Source: Trigonopsis variabilis (lineage: Eukaryota; Ascomycota; Trigonopsidomycetes; Trigonopsidales; Trigonopsidaceae). From it: DNA of 64,000 nucleotides. A program made the position numbers and the translations under genes. The notes beneath the pieces are model-generated. The model was not told the DNA's origin. It saw nothing but the letters and a program-made list of their open reading frames with translations, and made no database searches. The stretch covers positions 1,674,001 to 1,738,000 of the forward strand of contig PPXM03000002.1 in NCBI GenBank assembly GCA_003707065.3. The letters are read 5' to 3'. Position 1 is the first letter of the stretch; the number at the start of each line of letters is the position of its first letter. Below are positions 23,387 through 33,987 of this stretch, in pieces.

Positions 23387-24154
23387 TTACTCAGTCCTAG
23401 CACGTTTTCTCTTTGAACTATTATCATTATCGCTCAAATCGTCCTCACTGCCTTCGCCAAGGGACTCCTCCATACTAGAGCCACCTTCGCTTTCTTCATC
23501 AAATGACTCAGCATACAACTTCGCGGCATTCGGAAATATCTCATCGGCAAAAATCGAAGCTAGATCATCACCATTAGCGAACTTTTCGTTATCATCAAGA
23601 CCTTTGTACGCGAACCACTCGAAAAAGCTACTGGCGCTGCCGGGACGGGACTTTGTTAGATCCTTCCCCTTTTTCCATTTAATCGGTACCCTCTTGGATA
23701 CGTAGGTCTCTTCATTGCTATCAGGATCGACGTTCAGCGTAAATTCCTTGACTAGTTCGCGATCCTCGAAGAAATCATTTGGATCAAAAGTGAAAGTTAT
23801 TTTAAAATTGCGAGCATCGTCAGTGCTCCTTTCCACGTAGAGATCAACCAATTTCTCCAAAACCTAGATGTTAGAGGTAGAGGGAAACAAGGAAAAAAGC
23901 TACCAAACCGTCATCAGGAGAGATATATTCATCTAATGCATCGAATTTTTCAAGGACGTGTAACCAGAATCCGGGAATATCTTTTAAGATTTTCCTGCGC
24001 TTCTCATAAAGAGGTTTCGTAAGTTTAGCTTGATAATCCACTAAGATATTAATCACCAGATAACATTTCAAGGCTTACCGACTAAACGATCAGCCTCGGA
24101 AAACTGCTTTTCAAGATCCGCCAACTGGTCCAGAGCTCTACTCATAAGTTTCAT
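23387..24154 (-). CDS. SET/NAP-family histone chaperone (Vps75/TAF-I-like)
   Basis: Three exons (24079-24154, 23904-24040, 23387-23863; introns 38 and 40 bp) encode 229 residues. A short N-terminal dimerisation helix (LDQLADLEKQFSEADRLVVDYQAK) leads to KPLYEKRRKILKDIPGFW, typical of the SET branch, then the earmuff domain with VDLYVER, FKITFTFDPNDFF and RPGSASSFFEWF. It ends in an acidic tail (about 40 residues of Glu/Asp/Ser) and a basic KRKRARTE. The family binds H3-H4 or H2A-H2B and assists acetylation or chromatin assembly. Two close in-frame ATGs (24154, 24145) are possible starts. Vps75 against SET cannot be decided by reading. Confidence 0.85.
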
Positions 24155-24706
24155 TACCGAGATAGGGAAATCACGAGATAGACCTACACCGATTCCGAGT
24201 CTTTAGACATTCCAAAAAAAAAAGATATCTTGCAGAGATTCTGAGAGTTGCGAGCTGAATGTCTGACGGTCCCAGGAAGATAGTAGTAGCACGCAGTATC
24301 CGGTCAAATATCAACAGTCACTAGGCATTGAACTAAGCAATGCCCACTTCACTAAAATCTCCATGCTTTACCTAAATAACAACAGATTCCGCCAGCATAG
24401 ACCGGCTTCTAAGCAAAAGAGATATATATGCGTAGAAATTGGATGGGATAACAGATATTATTCATACGATACTTTCGGCGTTAACTCAGTTTGACTATAA
24501 GAAAGTATTTAGATTAGACTGTCTAGTTGCAGGTGCAGTTGCTCAGATATATGTCAGCCAGATATTACAGTATTCGGGCAACATAGCTCGTTGTAGCAAT
24601 CCGCTTTCCTCCTTCTCTTAGGCTACCCACAAGGTGTTTTGATTGAACACCTAAATCTCGCCTTTGCTGTCACTTTTTCTCTTGGATCAGTCCTTTTAAA
24701 AGCCAA
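24155..24706. other. Divergent promoter region
   Basis: 552 bp between divergent starts of the SET/NAP gene and the Ste23-like gene. A 60-codon open frame at 24439-24621 has no recognisable features. No RNA gene seen. Confidence 0.5.
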
Positions 24707-27700
24707 ATGCAATCTCCCATTGTCTTATCTGATAAAATCCTCAAACCTGATGTGGACGACAGGAGCTACAGGGCCATTCGACTTTCTAATGGACTCACGG
24801 CTCTTCTGATACATGACCCGGAAACAGATAAGGCTTCAGCAGCATTGGATGTTCATGTTGGCAGCCTATCTGATCCAGTTGATCTCCAAGGGCTGGCCCA
24901 TTTATGCGAGCACCTTCTTTTTATGGGAACTGAGAAATATCCAAATGAGAACGACTACAATGAATACCTTTCTAAAAACGGAGGCTATTCAAATGCATAT
25001 ACTGCATCCGAAGATACGAACTACTACTTTGAAGTGGCGCACTATGCACTTGATGGTGCGCTGGATAGATTTGCTCAATTTTTCATATGCCCTCTATTTC
25101 TTTCCTCATGCACAGATCGAGAAGTCCAAGCAGTAGACTCTGAAAACAGCAAAAATCTCCAGAATGACAGCCGGAGACTATATCAGATTTTTCGCTCTCT
25201 TGCCAACCCAGAACACCCTTATTCAATGTTTTCGACAGGGAATCTTGAGACTCTAGACATCTTACCAAAATCTAAAGGTGTAGATGTTAGAGCGAAATTG
25301 TTAGATTTCCACGAGAGCTACTATTCTGCTAATATAATGAGTCTCTGTGTGATAGGCCGGGAATCCCTTGATGAGCTTCAGAAGTCTGTGACGGATAAAT
25401 TTTCCTCAATAAGAAACATAAACAAACCACCAATTAGATACAGTATTCTTCCTTATGGTCCCGACCAGCTTGGTAAGGAAGTCCATGTGAAGCCGGTTAT
25501 GGATATACGAAAGCTTGAACTCATGTTTCCGATTCCTGACCAGTCATCACACCTAGAGAGTCATCCTGGTATATATTTTGGTCACATAATCGGCGATGAA
25601 AGCCCGGGGTCGCTTCTTTCGTTTTTGAAAATCAGGGGATGGGCTAATCAACTATCAGCTGGTCCCATCAATATCTGCCACGGGGCCGATTATTTCAAAA
25701 TAAGCATATCTCTAACGGAGCCTGGCCTTCAAAATTATAAAGAAGTCGTTAAAGCCTGTTTTGGATATATCAACATGTTGCAGAGCATACCACCATCGGA
25801 AAGAATTTTCATTGAGATGAAAGATCTGGAGTATCTGAACTTCAAGTTTAGATCAAAGACTCATGCCAGTGACACAACGTCCAACCTTTCATATAGCATG
25901 CAGAAAGGATATCCAATTGATTGGATTCTCAGTACTTCTCTTTTTCGGAAGTTCGACCCTGCGGCGATAGAGGATGTGTCTAGAAGCCTTAACCCCGACA
26001 ACTTCAACCTTGTATTAGTGGCAAAAAAGAATGATGAACTATTCAATTGCACTGAAAAGTGGTATGGTACGCAATATTCGTTGGAAGACCTGGATAAGCA
26101 AGGGTTCAAAGTAGAACTTAAAGATGCTTCTCCCGATGTGCTAATGCACTTACCTGGACCAAACGAGTTCATCCCAACAGATCTGCATGTTGATCGTACG
26201 GAATGTACTACAAAGAAGGCGAGACCTGTTCTAATCTATAGCTCAGACTCCATGAGTTTATGGCACAAGAAAGATGATACATTTTGGGTGCCTAAAGCTT
26301 ACCTTACACTCAACATATGGAACCCGATATGCCATGATACCCCGAGAAGCACTGCTGTGACGAGTCTTTTTGTTGAACTGGTCCGCGATGTGTTTGATGA
26401 GATATTTTATGGTGCCCATATTGCAGGTTGTCGATTCTCTATCGCGACGTCAAGAGATGGAATAATACTGAATTTCGGAGGATACAATCAGAAACTGCCT
26501 CTATTGCTGACACGCGTGGTTGAGAAGCTGCGAGTTTTTGAGATCGATCCAGAGCGGTTAACTCACGTGAAAGAAGCTCTTATAAGGAGTTTTAGAAATT
26601 TTAAGATGCGAACTCCCTATTCCCAGATCTCATATCATGTGGGCTATTTGCTTAATGAGAGAACGTGGAGCATAGACGAAAAGATCACAGAGTTGGTTGA
26701 TGTTAAATATGAGGAAGTTTCTAGATTCTCGAAAGATTTTTTCCAGCAGTTTTTCGTTGAGTTGCTTGTCACGGGTAACATTAATAAAGATGCGGCATTA
26801 AATCTAGCGAGGAACATCGAAGAAACTGTAAAGTTCAGGCCTTTATTGCCTTCTCAAAAATTGAGATTGCGCTCAATCGTGTTGGAATCCCCCAGCAGGT
26901 TCTCTTATCATCATAATCTGATTGATCGAAAGAACACTGAATCGTGCGTGGAGTATTTTTGCCAAGTGGAGAGCATTATAGACGGAAAAACATATCCTAT
27001 ACTCCGACTTATCTCCGATATGGCTGTTGATGATTGTTTTGATCAACTGAGGACTAAAGAGCAGTTAGGATATGTTGTATTCGCAGGTCTCAGAGTGACT
27101 AGGACGATGGCTGGGTAAGTGAGATAATTTGATCAGTCTCTGATTTCAGATTCCGTGTACTCGTGCAAAGTGGGAGATCTCCTGAATATCTGATTGAACG
27201 GATTGAAAATTTTCTTAGATCGTTCGAAACCACGTTAGAGGATATGGCTGAAGATGTTCTGAAAGAGCATATAGCGAGCATCAATAATAAATTGCGCGAA
27301 AAGCAAAAAAATCTTCACGAAGAGCATTCAAAGTACTGGGCAAAAATAGATTCTGGATATTTTGAGTTCTGGAAAGGTAAGGAATCGATTGTGTTCAAAT
27401 TATCTAACTCGGAAAAGAAGAAGAAGATGCAAATTTTCTCGAAAAGGTGACAAAGGCGGAACTGGTGGATTTTTATAAGCTCTATATTTCTCCTAACTCC
27501 GACCAAAGATGCGTTCTCGCAGTAAACTTGCATTCGGTGAAGTCAAGGTCCATTCCTCTTAATATCAGGGATATCGAAAATATAAAGGATTCCATTTTAC
27601 AGGAGAAGATCGGCACAATTGATGGTGAAACAGAAGTCCTTTGTACAAACCCGGTCAATGATTCAACAAAACTTACTCGTTCTTTCTTGAAAATCATCAA

Positions 27701-27908
27701 GAACCCGAGCGATACAGAAAAGCTATCGGCTCTCATTGAGAGAAAGCTTGATGCCTTCGCTCAGAAAGATTACACAGAAGACCATCGAAGGACCCAGGAA
27801 TGCAAGAGAAGTGATATTGTTGAATTCAAGGCCGGATTAGCCTTATCTCCAGCGCCATATCCTTTACGACCGATCTCATGGTACATGGAGAAAGAGGCAA
27901 AACTCTAA
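24707..27908 (+). CDS. STE23: Insulinase-family zinc metalloprotease (Ste23-like)
   Basis: M16A peptidase of about 1041 residues in three exons (24707-27114, 27150-27376, 27418-27908; introns 35 and 41 bp). The inverted zinc motif HLCEH is at residues 65-69 and the distal glutamate ligand in VDSENSKN (about E146). The protein spans all four M16 repeats; the late region has FDQLRTKEQLGYVVF, VLVQSGRSPEYL and KVTKAELVDFYKLYISP, all typical of the IDE/Ste23 group. Yeast Ste23 cleaves the a-factor precursor, and IDE degrades small peptides. No signal peptide is seen. The acceptor of the second intron lies in an AAGAAGAAG run, so its exact position may shift by whole codons. It converges on the NDUFS6 gene with a 90-bp gap. 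Confidence 0.93.
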
Positions 27909-27998
27909 TAAACGATCTGAAACAAGCTACATTTACATAGAATAGAATATTCCGATATTGAATTGAGAACCCTTAAATGACCGCTATGAACCTTTACA

Positions 27999-28449
27999 CT
28001 AATGCGATTCCTCCTTGTGATGTATATTGCCGTAGCGAGTTCCACAGTAGAGGCACTGATGCAGTCCAGGTTTATCGACATTAATGTAGATTTTAGGGTG
28101 GCCTAAGGGCCCTTTGCCTCCATCACACACAGCAACCGAGCCTTCAATATAGCGCGGAGGCTCTTGAGAAATCAATTCTATGGCGGCGTATGGCCGAGGC
28201 TAAATCTTAGCTAAAGAAGATAAGTGCCATTACCTGAAGAGTCAAATCATGCTGTTCAAAACGTGGGCCTTTCATAGCTTCTGATCTCGGAAGCTGACTT
28301 TTAGCCCAAGTCTCCACTCTATTCGGAGCCTGTTGAGTTAAGACTTTTTCCTTGGCGGGAGTGAGATCAGTGCTCTGGGAACGGATGATTTGCCTATTGC
28401 CAATTCGTGGAAAGACTACCTTTCGTAATCTCAAGGAAGATTGAAGCAT
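27999..28449 (-). CDS. NDUFS6: Complex I 13-kDa zinc-finger subunit (NDUFS6)
   Basis: Exons 28234-28449 and 27999-28199 with a 34-bp intron encode 138 residues. The N-terminus (MLQSSLRLRKVVFPRIG...) looks like a mitochondrial presequence. The second exon carries the zf-CHCC domain: VAVCDGGKGPLGHPKIYIN then HQCLYCGTRY, with Cys, His, Cys, Cys as zinc ligands. This subunit sits in the N-module region of NADH:ubiquinone oxidoreductase in the inner mitochondrial membrane and is needed at a late assembly step. Its presence implies that the organism has complex I, which is taxonomically useful. It is divergent from the condensin gene (149 bp). Confidence 0.93.
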
Positions 28450-28598
28450 CGTGTATCTATCTTATTAGCTTTTGAGTGTCTTCAAATGTTCGTTGCAATT
28501 ACTAACTAGTGATTGGTTCGGATGGGTTCTCGTTGTCCGGGATACGAGAACGCTACACGATACCGTGATTGTTTACGAACTCGCATATCATCGACGCG

Positions 28599-31399
28599 AT
28601 GTCAACGATTACTAGGAAAGACAACAAAGATACTCAGATGGACTCAGATGGACAGACCAGTTTTCTCGAAACTAATAGCATACTACAACATGTATGTGCT
28701 ATCTTTAAAGATGCTCAGAAGTCTCTATCAAACCATAGAAAGCTTTATACTTATCTAAAATCAATTCAAGAAGAAAGTATGGCTACTGGACTAGAAGAAG
28801 AATTTAATGAGGCATTTTCGCGAAATATACTTGTATGCCTGCCTATTCGACGAACGGAGGCATGTGTGCAACGTATTACAAGCTTTATAGAGGGGTATTT
28901 TGAATACACCCGACCTAAACAAGTTAATATAGAGAACGAAAACCCCGATGCACCCGATAACGAAGAAACTATCTATATTAGTTTGTCAAGCCATGTTATA
29001 AGGCTTCTTCTTAGTGGGACGGATGTCAAAGACAAGCTCGTTCGACTCCGCATATGCGAGCTACTCATGATTATTATCCGTGGAATGGACGAGATGGACG
29101 ATGAGACTTACGATATTGTATGGTCCGCATTCATGAGGAGACTTTTTGATAAAGAAGCCTCTGTCCGCTCGATATCTATCATTATCCTTTCAAAGCTTTT
29201 TGGAGAGTTTGACTCCGAAGAGGAAAAAGACAAAGTCGATTCTCTTGATAACTACCGACTAGAATACTTGGAGAATCTTTTGATAGTGCTTGAACATGAC
29301 TCAAGTAATGATGTGAGAAAAAAAGCCTTACAATACTTGCCGGTTTGCGCCAAGTCTATCCGTCATTTACTTGCACGAGCTCGAGATACTTCTCCTGTTA
29401 TCCGGCGTCTTGTATATACAAAAATTCTCAGAGAGGTGGGAGATTTCAGACACCTTTCAATGACAATGAGAGAGAAAATTTTGAAATGGGGTCTACGCGA
29501 TAGGGATATATCCGTCAGGAAGGCAGCTGGAAAAATGTTGTCTTATGAATGGATCACAAATGTTGACAATAATATACTTGAACTCCTGGAGCGGATCGAC
29601 GTCATGAACAGTGACATTGCGGAAGAAGCTTTGGAGATCTTCTTTGAAAATAGGCCTGACGTTGTTGAGAAAATCAGCTTTGACGATATGTTCTGGACAT
29701 CTTTAACGGCTGAATCGGTATTTTTGGCGCGAACATTTCACAAATTCTGTGTTGATAGTGGAGAACGCCAAGACCTCCAAGATCGCACTCCTGAAATAAG
29801 CAAGATTGCGGGCTATATTTCACATTATGTCGAACTCCTTCATTCTTCTGACGCGTCAAAGAAGCCCGAGTTGACATTCATTGTCGGACAGCTTCTTAAT
29901 ATTGGCCAGTCATTAGATTATTCTGATGAGATTGGCAGAAGATTCATGATGAATATTTTACGGGGGCTAATTTGTGATTTTGAGGTTGCTAACGATTTAC
30001 TACCATTAATTGTAACTGTCTTAGGCAAGGCATCTTTTGATAAAAGTGAATTCACCACGATAATAAAGGAATCTGCTACCGACCTTAGCGATCTCTCTCA
30101 AATACAAGAACAATCTGTGAGAGGCGAAGACATGGAGACTCAAGCAGGAAGCGAAAGAGGTGAGCTTAGTTCAATCAGTTATCTTACTTTAGCTTTTCAA
30201 CGAAGAGATCAAGAAGATATACTACTAAGAGTTTTGATTCTGATGAAGCGCACCCTCGAACTCAACGGTCTTGTTAGTACGCGACTTGAAAATACTGACA
30301 TGGTTTAGTTGATCTCTAAAGTATACTGGTTTCAAGAATTCTTCAACACTTTTGTGATAGCAGGAATTCGAAGCCATACTCCTGATATCCGTAGAACGGG
30401 TTTACATTGTTTAGGTCTCTGCTGTATTTTTGATAAGGTAATTTCTTGACTTTATCTTTTTTAACTTTAGAACTTCGCCGAATCAAATTTGGAGTTATGC
30501 TTTCAATTCTTTGATCACGGAAGTATGGAGCTGAAAGTACTTTCTCTGAAAATAATCTCGGATGTCCTCGAAACTCATAGATCACTCTTCACCGATGAAA
30601 TAAAGCATAATATCCTGACAATAATCCGAGAGTCGATGTTGCAGATAGAAGACCACATTCTATTAGCTACAGGGGCCGAAGCGGCATCAAAGTTTCTTTT
30701 GAGTAGGATGTTAGCCGATCCAGAGGTTGGAAATACGGGAGAAACGAGTTTCTAACACATTCAGATAGTACGAATCATGATTATACTGTTTTTCCATCCT
30801 GAGACAGCTGAAAATAGCCAGCTCCGTCAAATATTAAGCATAAGTCTGCCATTGCTCTGTTATCAGAGCCCTGAAGGTCAAGAGCTGCTTGCCAGTGTAT
30901 GTGTTAAAGCGCTACAAATAATATTCGATATCCTTCATGAGAATGATGATTCTGAAACCATCAGTCTCTCGCTTATCGGTCAACAGATACTTGAGTGGAC
31001 TGATCCTCGAAAAGTCAAAGGTGCAGTGGCAGAAAAGGAGAATCTCGATCAAGATCAAGAGTCTATAAAGATCCTAGGTAATCCTGGAGTTCAACTTGGA
31101 ATAGCAGTAGACCTGCTGAAGGCGATTCATAGGACTTCATCCAGTAAGTTTGTGACTGAGTGTTCTGACTTTAGAAAATGATAGAAGAATATACTGTTCA
31201 CTATTGAATAAGCTGTACCTCGGGCAACTGGAGGATGAGAGCCTTTTAGAATGGGCATATGCAGCGGCAGGAGAATTAGCCGAGGTACGTTAACCCTATT
31301 CCCTTAATGGCTAACTTTGAGTCTAAATGTTCTGATGATACCGTCGCGAAGAACAACTTATTGCGATGGCAAAAGAACATAAAAGTTATCACTCCCTAA
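28599..31399 (+). CDS. cnd3: Condensin complex non-SMC subunit 3 (Cnd3/Ycg1, CAP-G)
   Basis: HEAT-repeat subunit of condensin, needed for mitotic chromosome compaction. Six exons (28599-30272, 30309-30437, 30471-30725, 30765-31143, 31175-31284, 31322-31399) with introns of 36, 33, 39, 31 and 37 bp give 874 residues in one consistent frame. Typical features are the N-terminal HAFK-like helix (VCAIFKDAQKSLSNHRKLYTYLK), repeated helical HEAT units such as VRLRICELLMIIIRG and VRRKA-like turns (DVRKKALQYLP), and the C-terminal block TPDIRRTGLHCLGLCCIFDK that matches the Cnd3 domain. The final exon ends AKNNLLRWQKNI. Length agrees with fission-yeast Cnd3. The last three introns have weaker donors or acceptors, so those exact borders are less sure. 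Confidence 0.88.
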
Positions 31400-31875
31400 T
31401 ATAGAGACAGTTGTGATAGCAAGGTCGAGCAGGTTAGATTACTAGGGTGAAAGTGGGCGAATTATCAGTTGATATGTTTGTAATGAGATAAGATATGACT
31501 GAATTTAGACTAGCATTATATCTTCTTTTCCATTGTACTACTTGATAAATAAAAGTAAATAAACCCGACGGTGGATGTATTTGGGGAAAGGGCTTGAAGA
31601 TGTAATGTTAAATGTCGTGATGAGTTCTACGGCAGCTTTTTCCGTTTTAGCGAACATTCTAGTACACCAAGTAATGGCCCAGGAAAAAATTTGTTACTGC
31701 TCAAGCGGTATCCTAAATATTCAGAGCAACCATAAATTAGTGCTAAGTTTTCTTGTTGATGGACCTGTCCTGAACTTTCTGATTTGAGCATTTATTGAAA
31801 ACAGCTTGACAACTTTAACAATCATTCCTGTTTTTATCCTATTTGTTTGACTTCTATTCTGTCTTTTTGGAGAGG
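31400..31875 (+). other. Intergenic spacer
   Basis: 476 bp between two plus-strand genes. A 70-codon ATG-started frame at 31575-31787 has no family resemblance and is not called a gene. The A/T-rich 3' part is probably the promoter of the exonuclease-like gene. Confidence 0.4.
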
Positions 31876-33351
31876 ATGATAGACGCATATGTTGTGATCC
31901 ATATAGCAACGACCTGCGACGAACATGGTGTTTATGTTACGAAAGACTCTGCAGAGGTTATCGAAATCGCATGGATTCTGCTTGATGCAAAAAATCTCGA
32001 GGAGAAGTACCGATCCAATGTCCTTGTACGTCCAATAAATACGCCTATAACAGCCCTATGTACAAGTCTCACCACTCTTACTTGGGAGAGCGTTCGGAAT
32101 GCCGATACTTTTCGAGAAGCTATTGCTAAGTTCGACTCTTTTGCTCAAGAGCATCTCATCTCTAAAGGTCTTGACTTCGCATTTGTCACTTTCAATGCTT
32201 GGGATTTGCGTGTTCAGATTCCTAGAGAAGCTAGAGACAAAGCGGTGATATTACCGCCATTTCTTCAACATTCAAGGACGTTTGATCTTAGGACTGAGTA
32301 TATGCGATGGCAAGCTCACCATCCTGAGTCTCTTCCTTTTTCTGCTTCCAATTTATCTAACATATGTGCTGCTCTAGAGGTTGAAGCAGTGCAGTCATCT
32401 GCTCCTATAAAACACAATCTTCCTTTTCATCTTCAAGCTTTGGCGCCTGCTTCTCCCAGGAGGGCTATGGATGAGGCTGTTACTTTAGCGAGAGTATTGA
32501 AAGGTCTGATCAAGAAATCCCAGCCACCGTCGCAGCACGCGGATGTTCTCACGAAGCCTTTAGACGCAAGGGCTGATATCCGCAGCTTCTTAGGAGAGAG
32601 GTCCAAGGTCCTCCATTTGTCTAATTTACCACATGACACAACTCAAAGTGAATTGGAGAGTTGGTTCACCCAATACGGTGGGCGACCCATTGCTTTCTGG
32701 ACTTTACGAACTCCAGATCAGCACAAACCGACAGGGACAGGATTTGCTGTCTTTTCGTCACACGAAGAGGCTGCTGAAAGCCTTGCAATGAATGGAAGAG
32801 CATTAAATGAAAAGGCTATCGAAGTGTCACCATCAAGCGGACGAGTTCTAGAACGAGCACATGAAATTCTCACTCCTTTTCCTCCTAGCAAGAATAGGCC
32901 TAGACCAGGAGACTGGACCTGCCCTTCATGTGGATTCTCGAACTTTCAGCGAAGAACGGCTTGCTTCCGATGCTCGTTCCCTGCGATGGGCAACACAGGT
33001 ACTCATGATCACCTCTACATGTTCAACTATGGGAATAATCATTTTGGTGGCAATGGAGCAGGAGGGACCGCTCCTGGAGTCAATTCAGGTCGTGGACATG
33101 GTGTTTATGGATCCGTTCCTTTCCGAGCTGGTGACTGGAAATGCGGTACTGAGGGCTGCGGCTACCACAATTTTGCAAAGAATGTCTCATGTCTTCGATG
33201 TGGAGCACCTAGAAATAACGTCATCCAAGCTCCGGATAGTAATGTTTATAGTGGTAACACCGTTTCTAACGATTTACCTATGAATTCTGGATACTCTGCT
33301 ATGAATGTATCAACCAGCCAAGTTGGCGTTCCTGGTGGCAATGGATTCTAA
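31876..33351 (+). CDS. DEDD-exonuclease-like protein with RRM and two RanBP2 zinc fingers
   Basis: Single-exon, 491-residue protein. Residues 1-210 have the fold pattern of an ERI1-type RNase-H-like exonuclease (VVIHIATTCDE; FAFVTFNAWDLRVQIPREARD). The first acidic pair of the DEDD site, normally D-x-E, is replaced by H9 and A11, while D110 and D199 remain, so nuclease activity is doubtful. An RRM spans about 242-320 (KVLHLSNLPHDTTQSELESW, GFAVF). Two RanBP2-type zinc fingers follow at about 342-369 (DWTCPSCGFSNF...CFRC) and 417-446 (DWKC...CGYHNF...CLRC), with a Gly/Asn-rich stretch between them; such fingers usually bind single-stranded RNA. The same exo-RRM-zinc-finger order is known in other ascomycetes, from memory. 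Probably an RNA-binding regulator; exact role unknown. Start is the first ATG (31876) directly before the domain. Confidence 0.8.
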   Translation: MIDAYVVIHIATTCDEHGVYVTKDSAEVIEIAWILLDAKNLEEKYRSNVLVRPINTPITALCTSLTTLTWESVRNADTFREAIAKFDSFAQEHLISKGLDFAFVTFNAWDLRVQIPREARDKAVILPPFLQHSRTFDLRTEYMRWQAHHPESLPFSASNLSNICAALEVEAVQSSAPIKHNLPFHLQALAPASPRRAMDEAVTLARVLKGLIKKSQPPSQHADVLTKPLDARADIRSFLGERSKVLHLSNLPHDTTQSELESWFTQYGGRPIAFWTLRTPDQHKPTGTGFAVFSSHEEAAESLAMNGRALNEKAIEVSPSSGRVLERAHEILTPFPPSKNRPRPGDWTCPSCGFSNFQRRTACFRCSFPAMGNTGTHDHLYMFNYGNNHFGGNGAGGTAPGVNSGRGHGVYGSVPFRAGDWKCGTEGCGYHNFAKNVSCLRCGAPRNNVIQAPDSNVYSGNTVSNDLPMNSGYSAMNVSTSQVGVPGGNGF

Positions 33352-33987
33352 GCGTTTCTTATTTTTGTATAACGAAAAAAGGGGTTATGTCTTTCTGTTT
33401 TTTATAGTCATGAAAGAGGGTGGTGTGGGTTAAGTCTCCTTTTTTAGGTGTAAAAAAGTTTTAATATATTGCTTGTCTGAGAATCTTGGGCTGCTGGATA
33501 AGTTGGCCGTCAATCGTAGCTTGCGATTCTGGCAAGTAAAATCAAGGGCAAAAGTTGATTTCACATTCTGCACGAGAGCTTGTCAATTAGAGCGTAGACT
33601 GTAGTAGAACAATATTATGGATACTTGACAAGACGTGTGAAAGTAGTACGCGAAATTATAGAATACTCTAGAGATACTCTTTGAGTCGGTCATTCCTGGA
33701 TGAGACAACGGCAGTTCGTGAGCGAGAACATTAGAATAAAATCTAAATAGTGCTATGTCAGCAGTATATTAATGCTATACCGTATTTCTATAAATTGTCT
33801 GCCGTCGACGCAAGTTGCAGCCGCTCTTGCTATATTGCTTTGGTCCTGGATGGTGTAGCGCGTTATTCCTGAGATCTCAGTATCCCAGCAGACTTAGGAA
33901 CACGCATTATTCCCTCATAAAAAGTCAAGCAGGTTCTAAGATAGTGGAATTCTGCTGTAGTGGGATTATTTTCTGACGGGCCATAAG
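33352..33987. other. Intergenic spacer
   Basis: 636 bp between two plus-strand genes, A/T-rich, with poly-T runs near 33408-33450 that could serve 3'-end formation. No gene or RNA recognised. Confidence 0.5.

Noticed and set aside
24439-24621. 60-codon frame in the SET/Ste23 divergent promoter
   Set aside because: No recognisable sequence and it sits entirely in a shared promoter gap.
31575-31787. ATG-started 70-codon frame after the condensin gene
   Set aside because: No family resemblance, composition like the surrounding spacer, and it ends just before the next gene's promoter.
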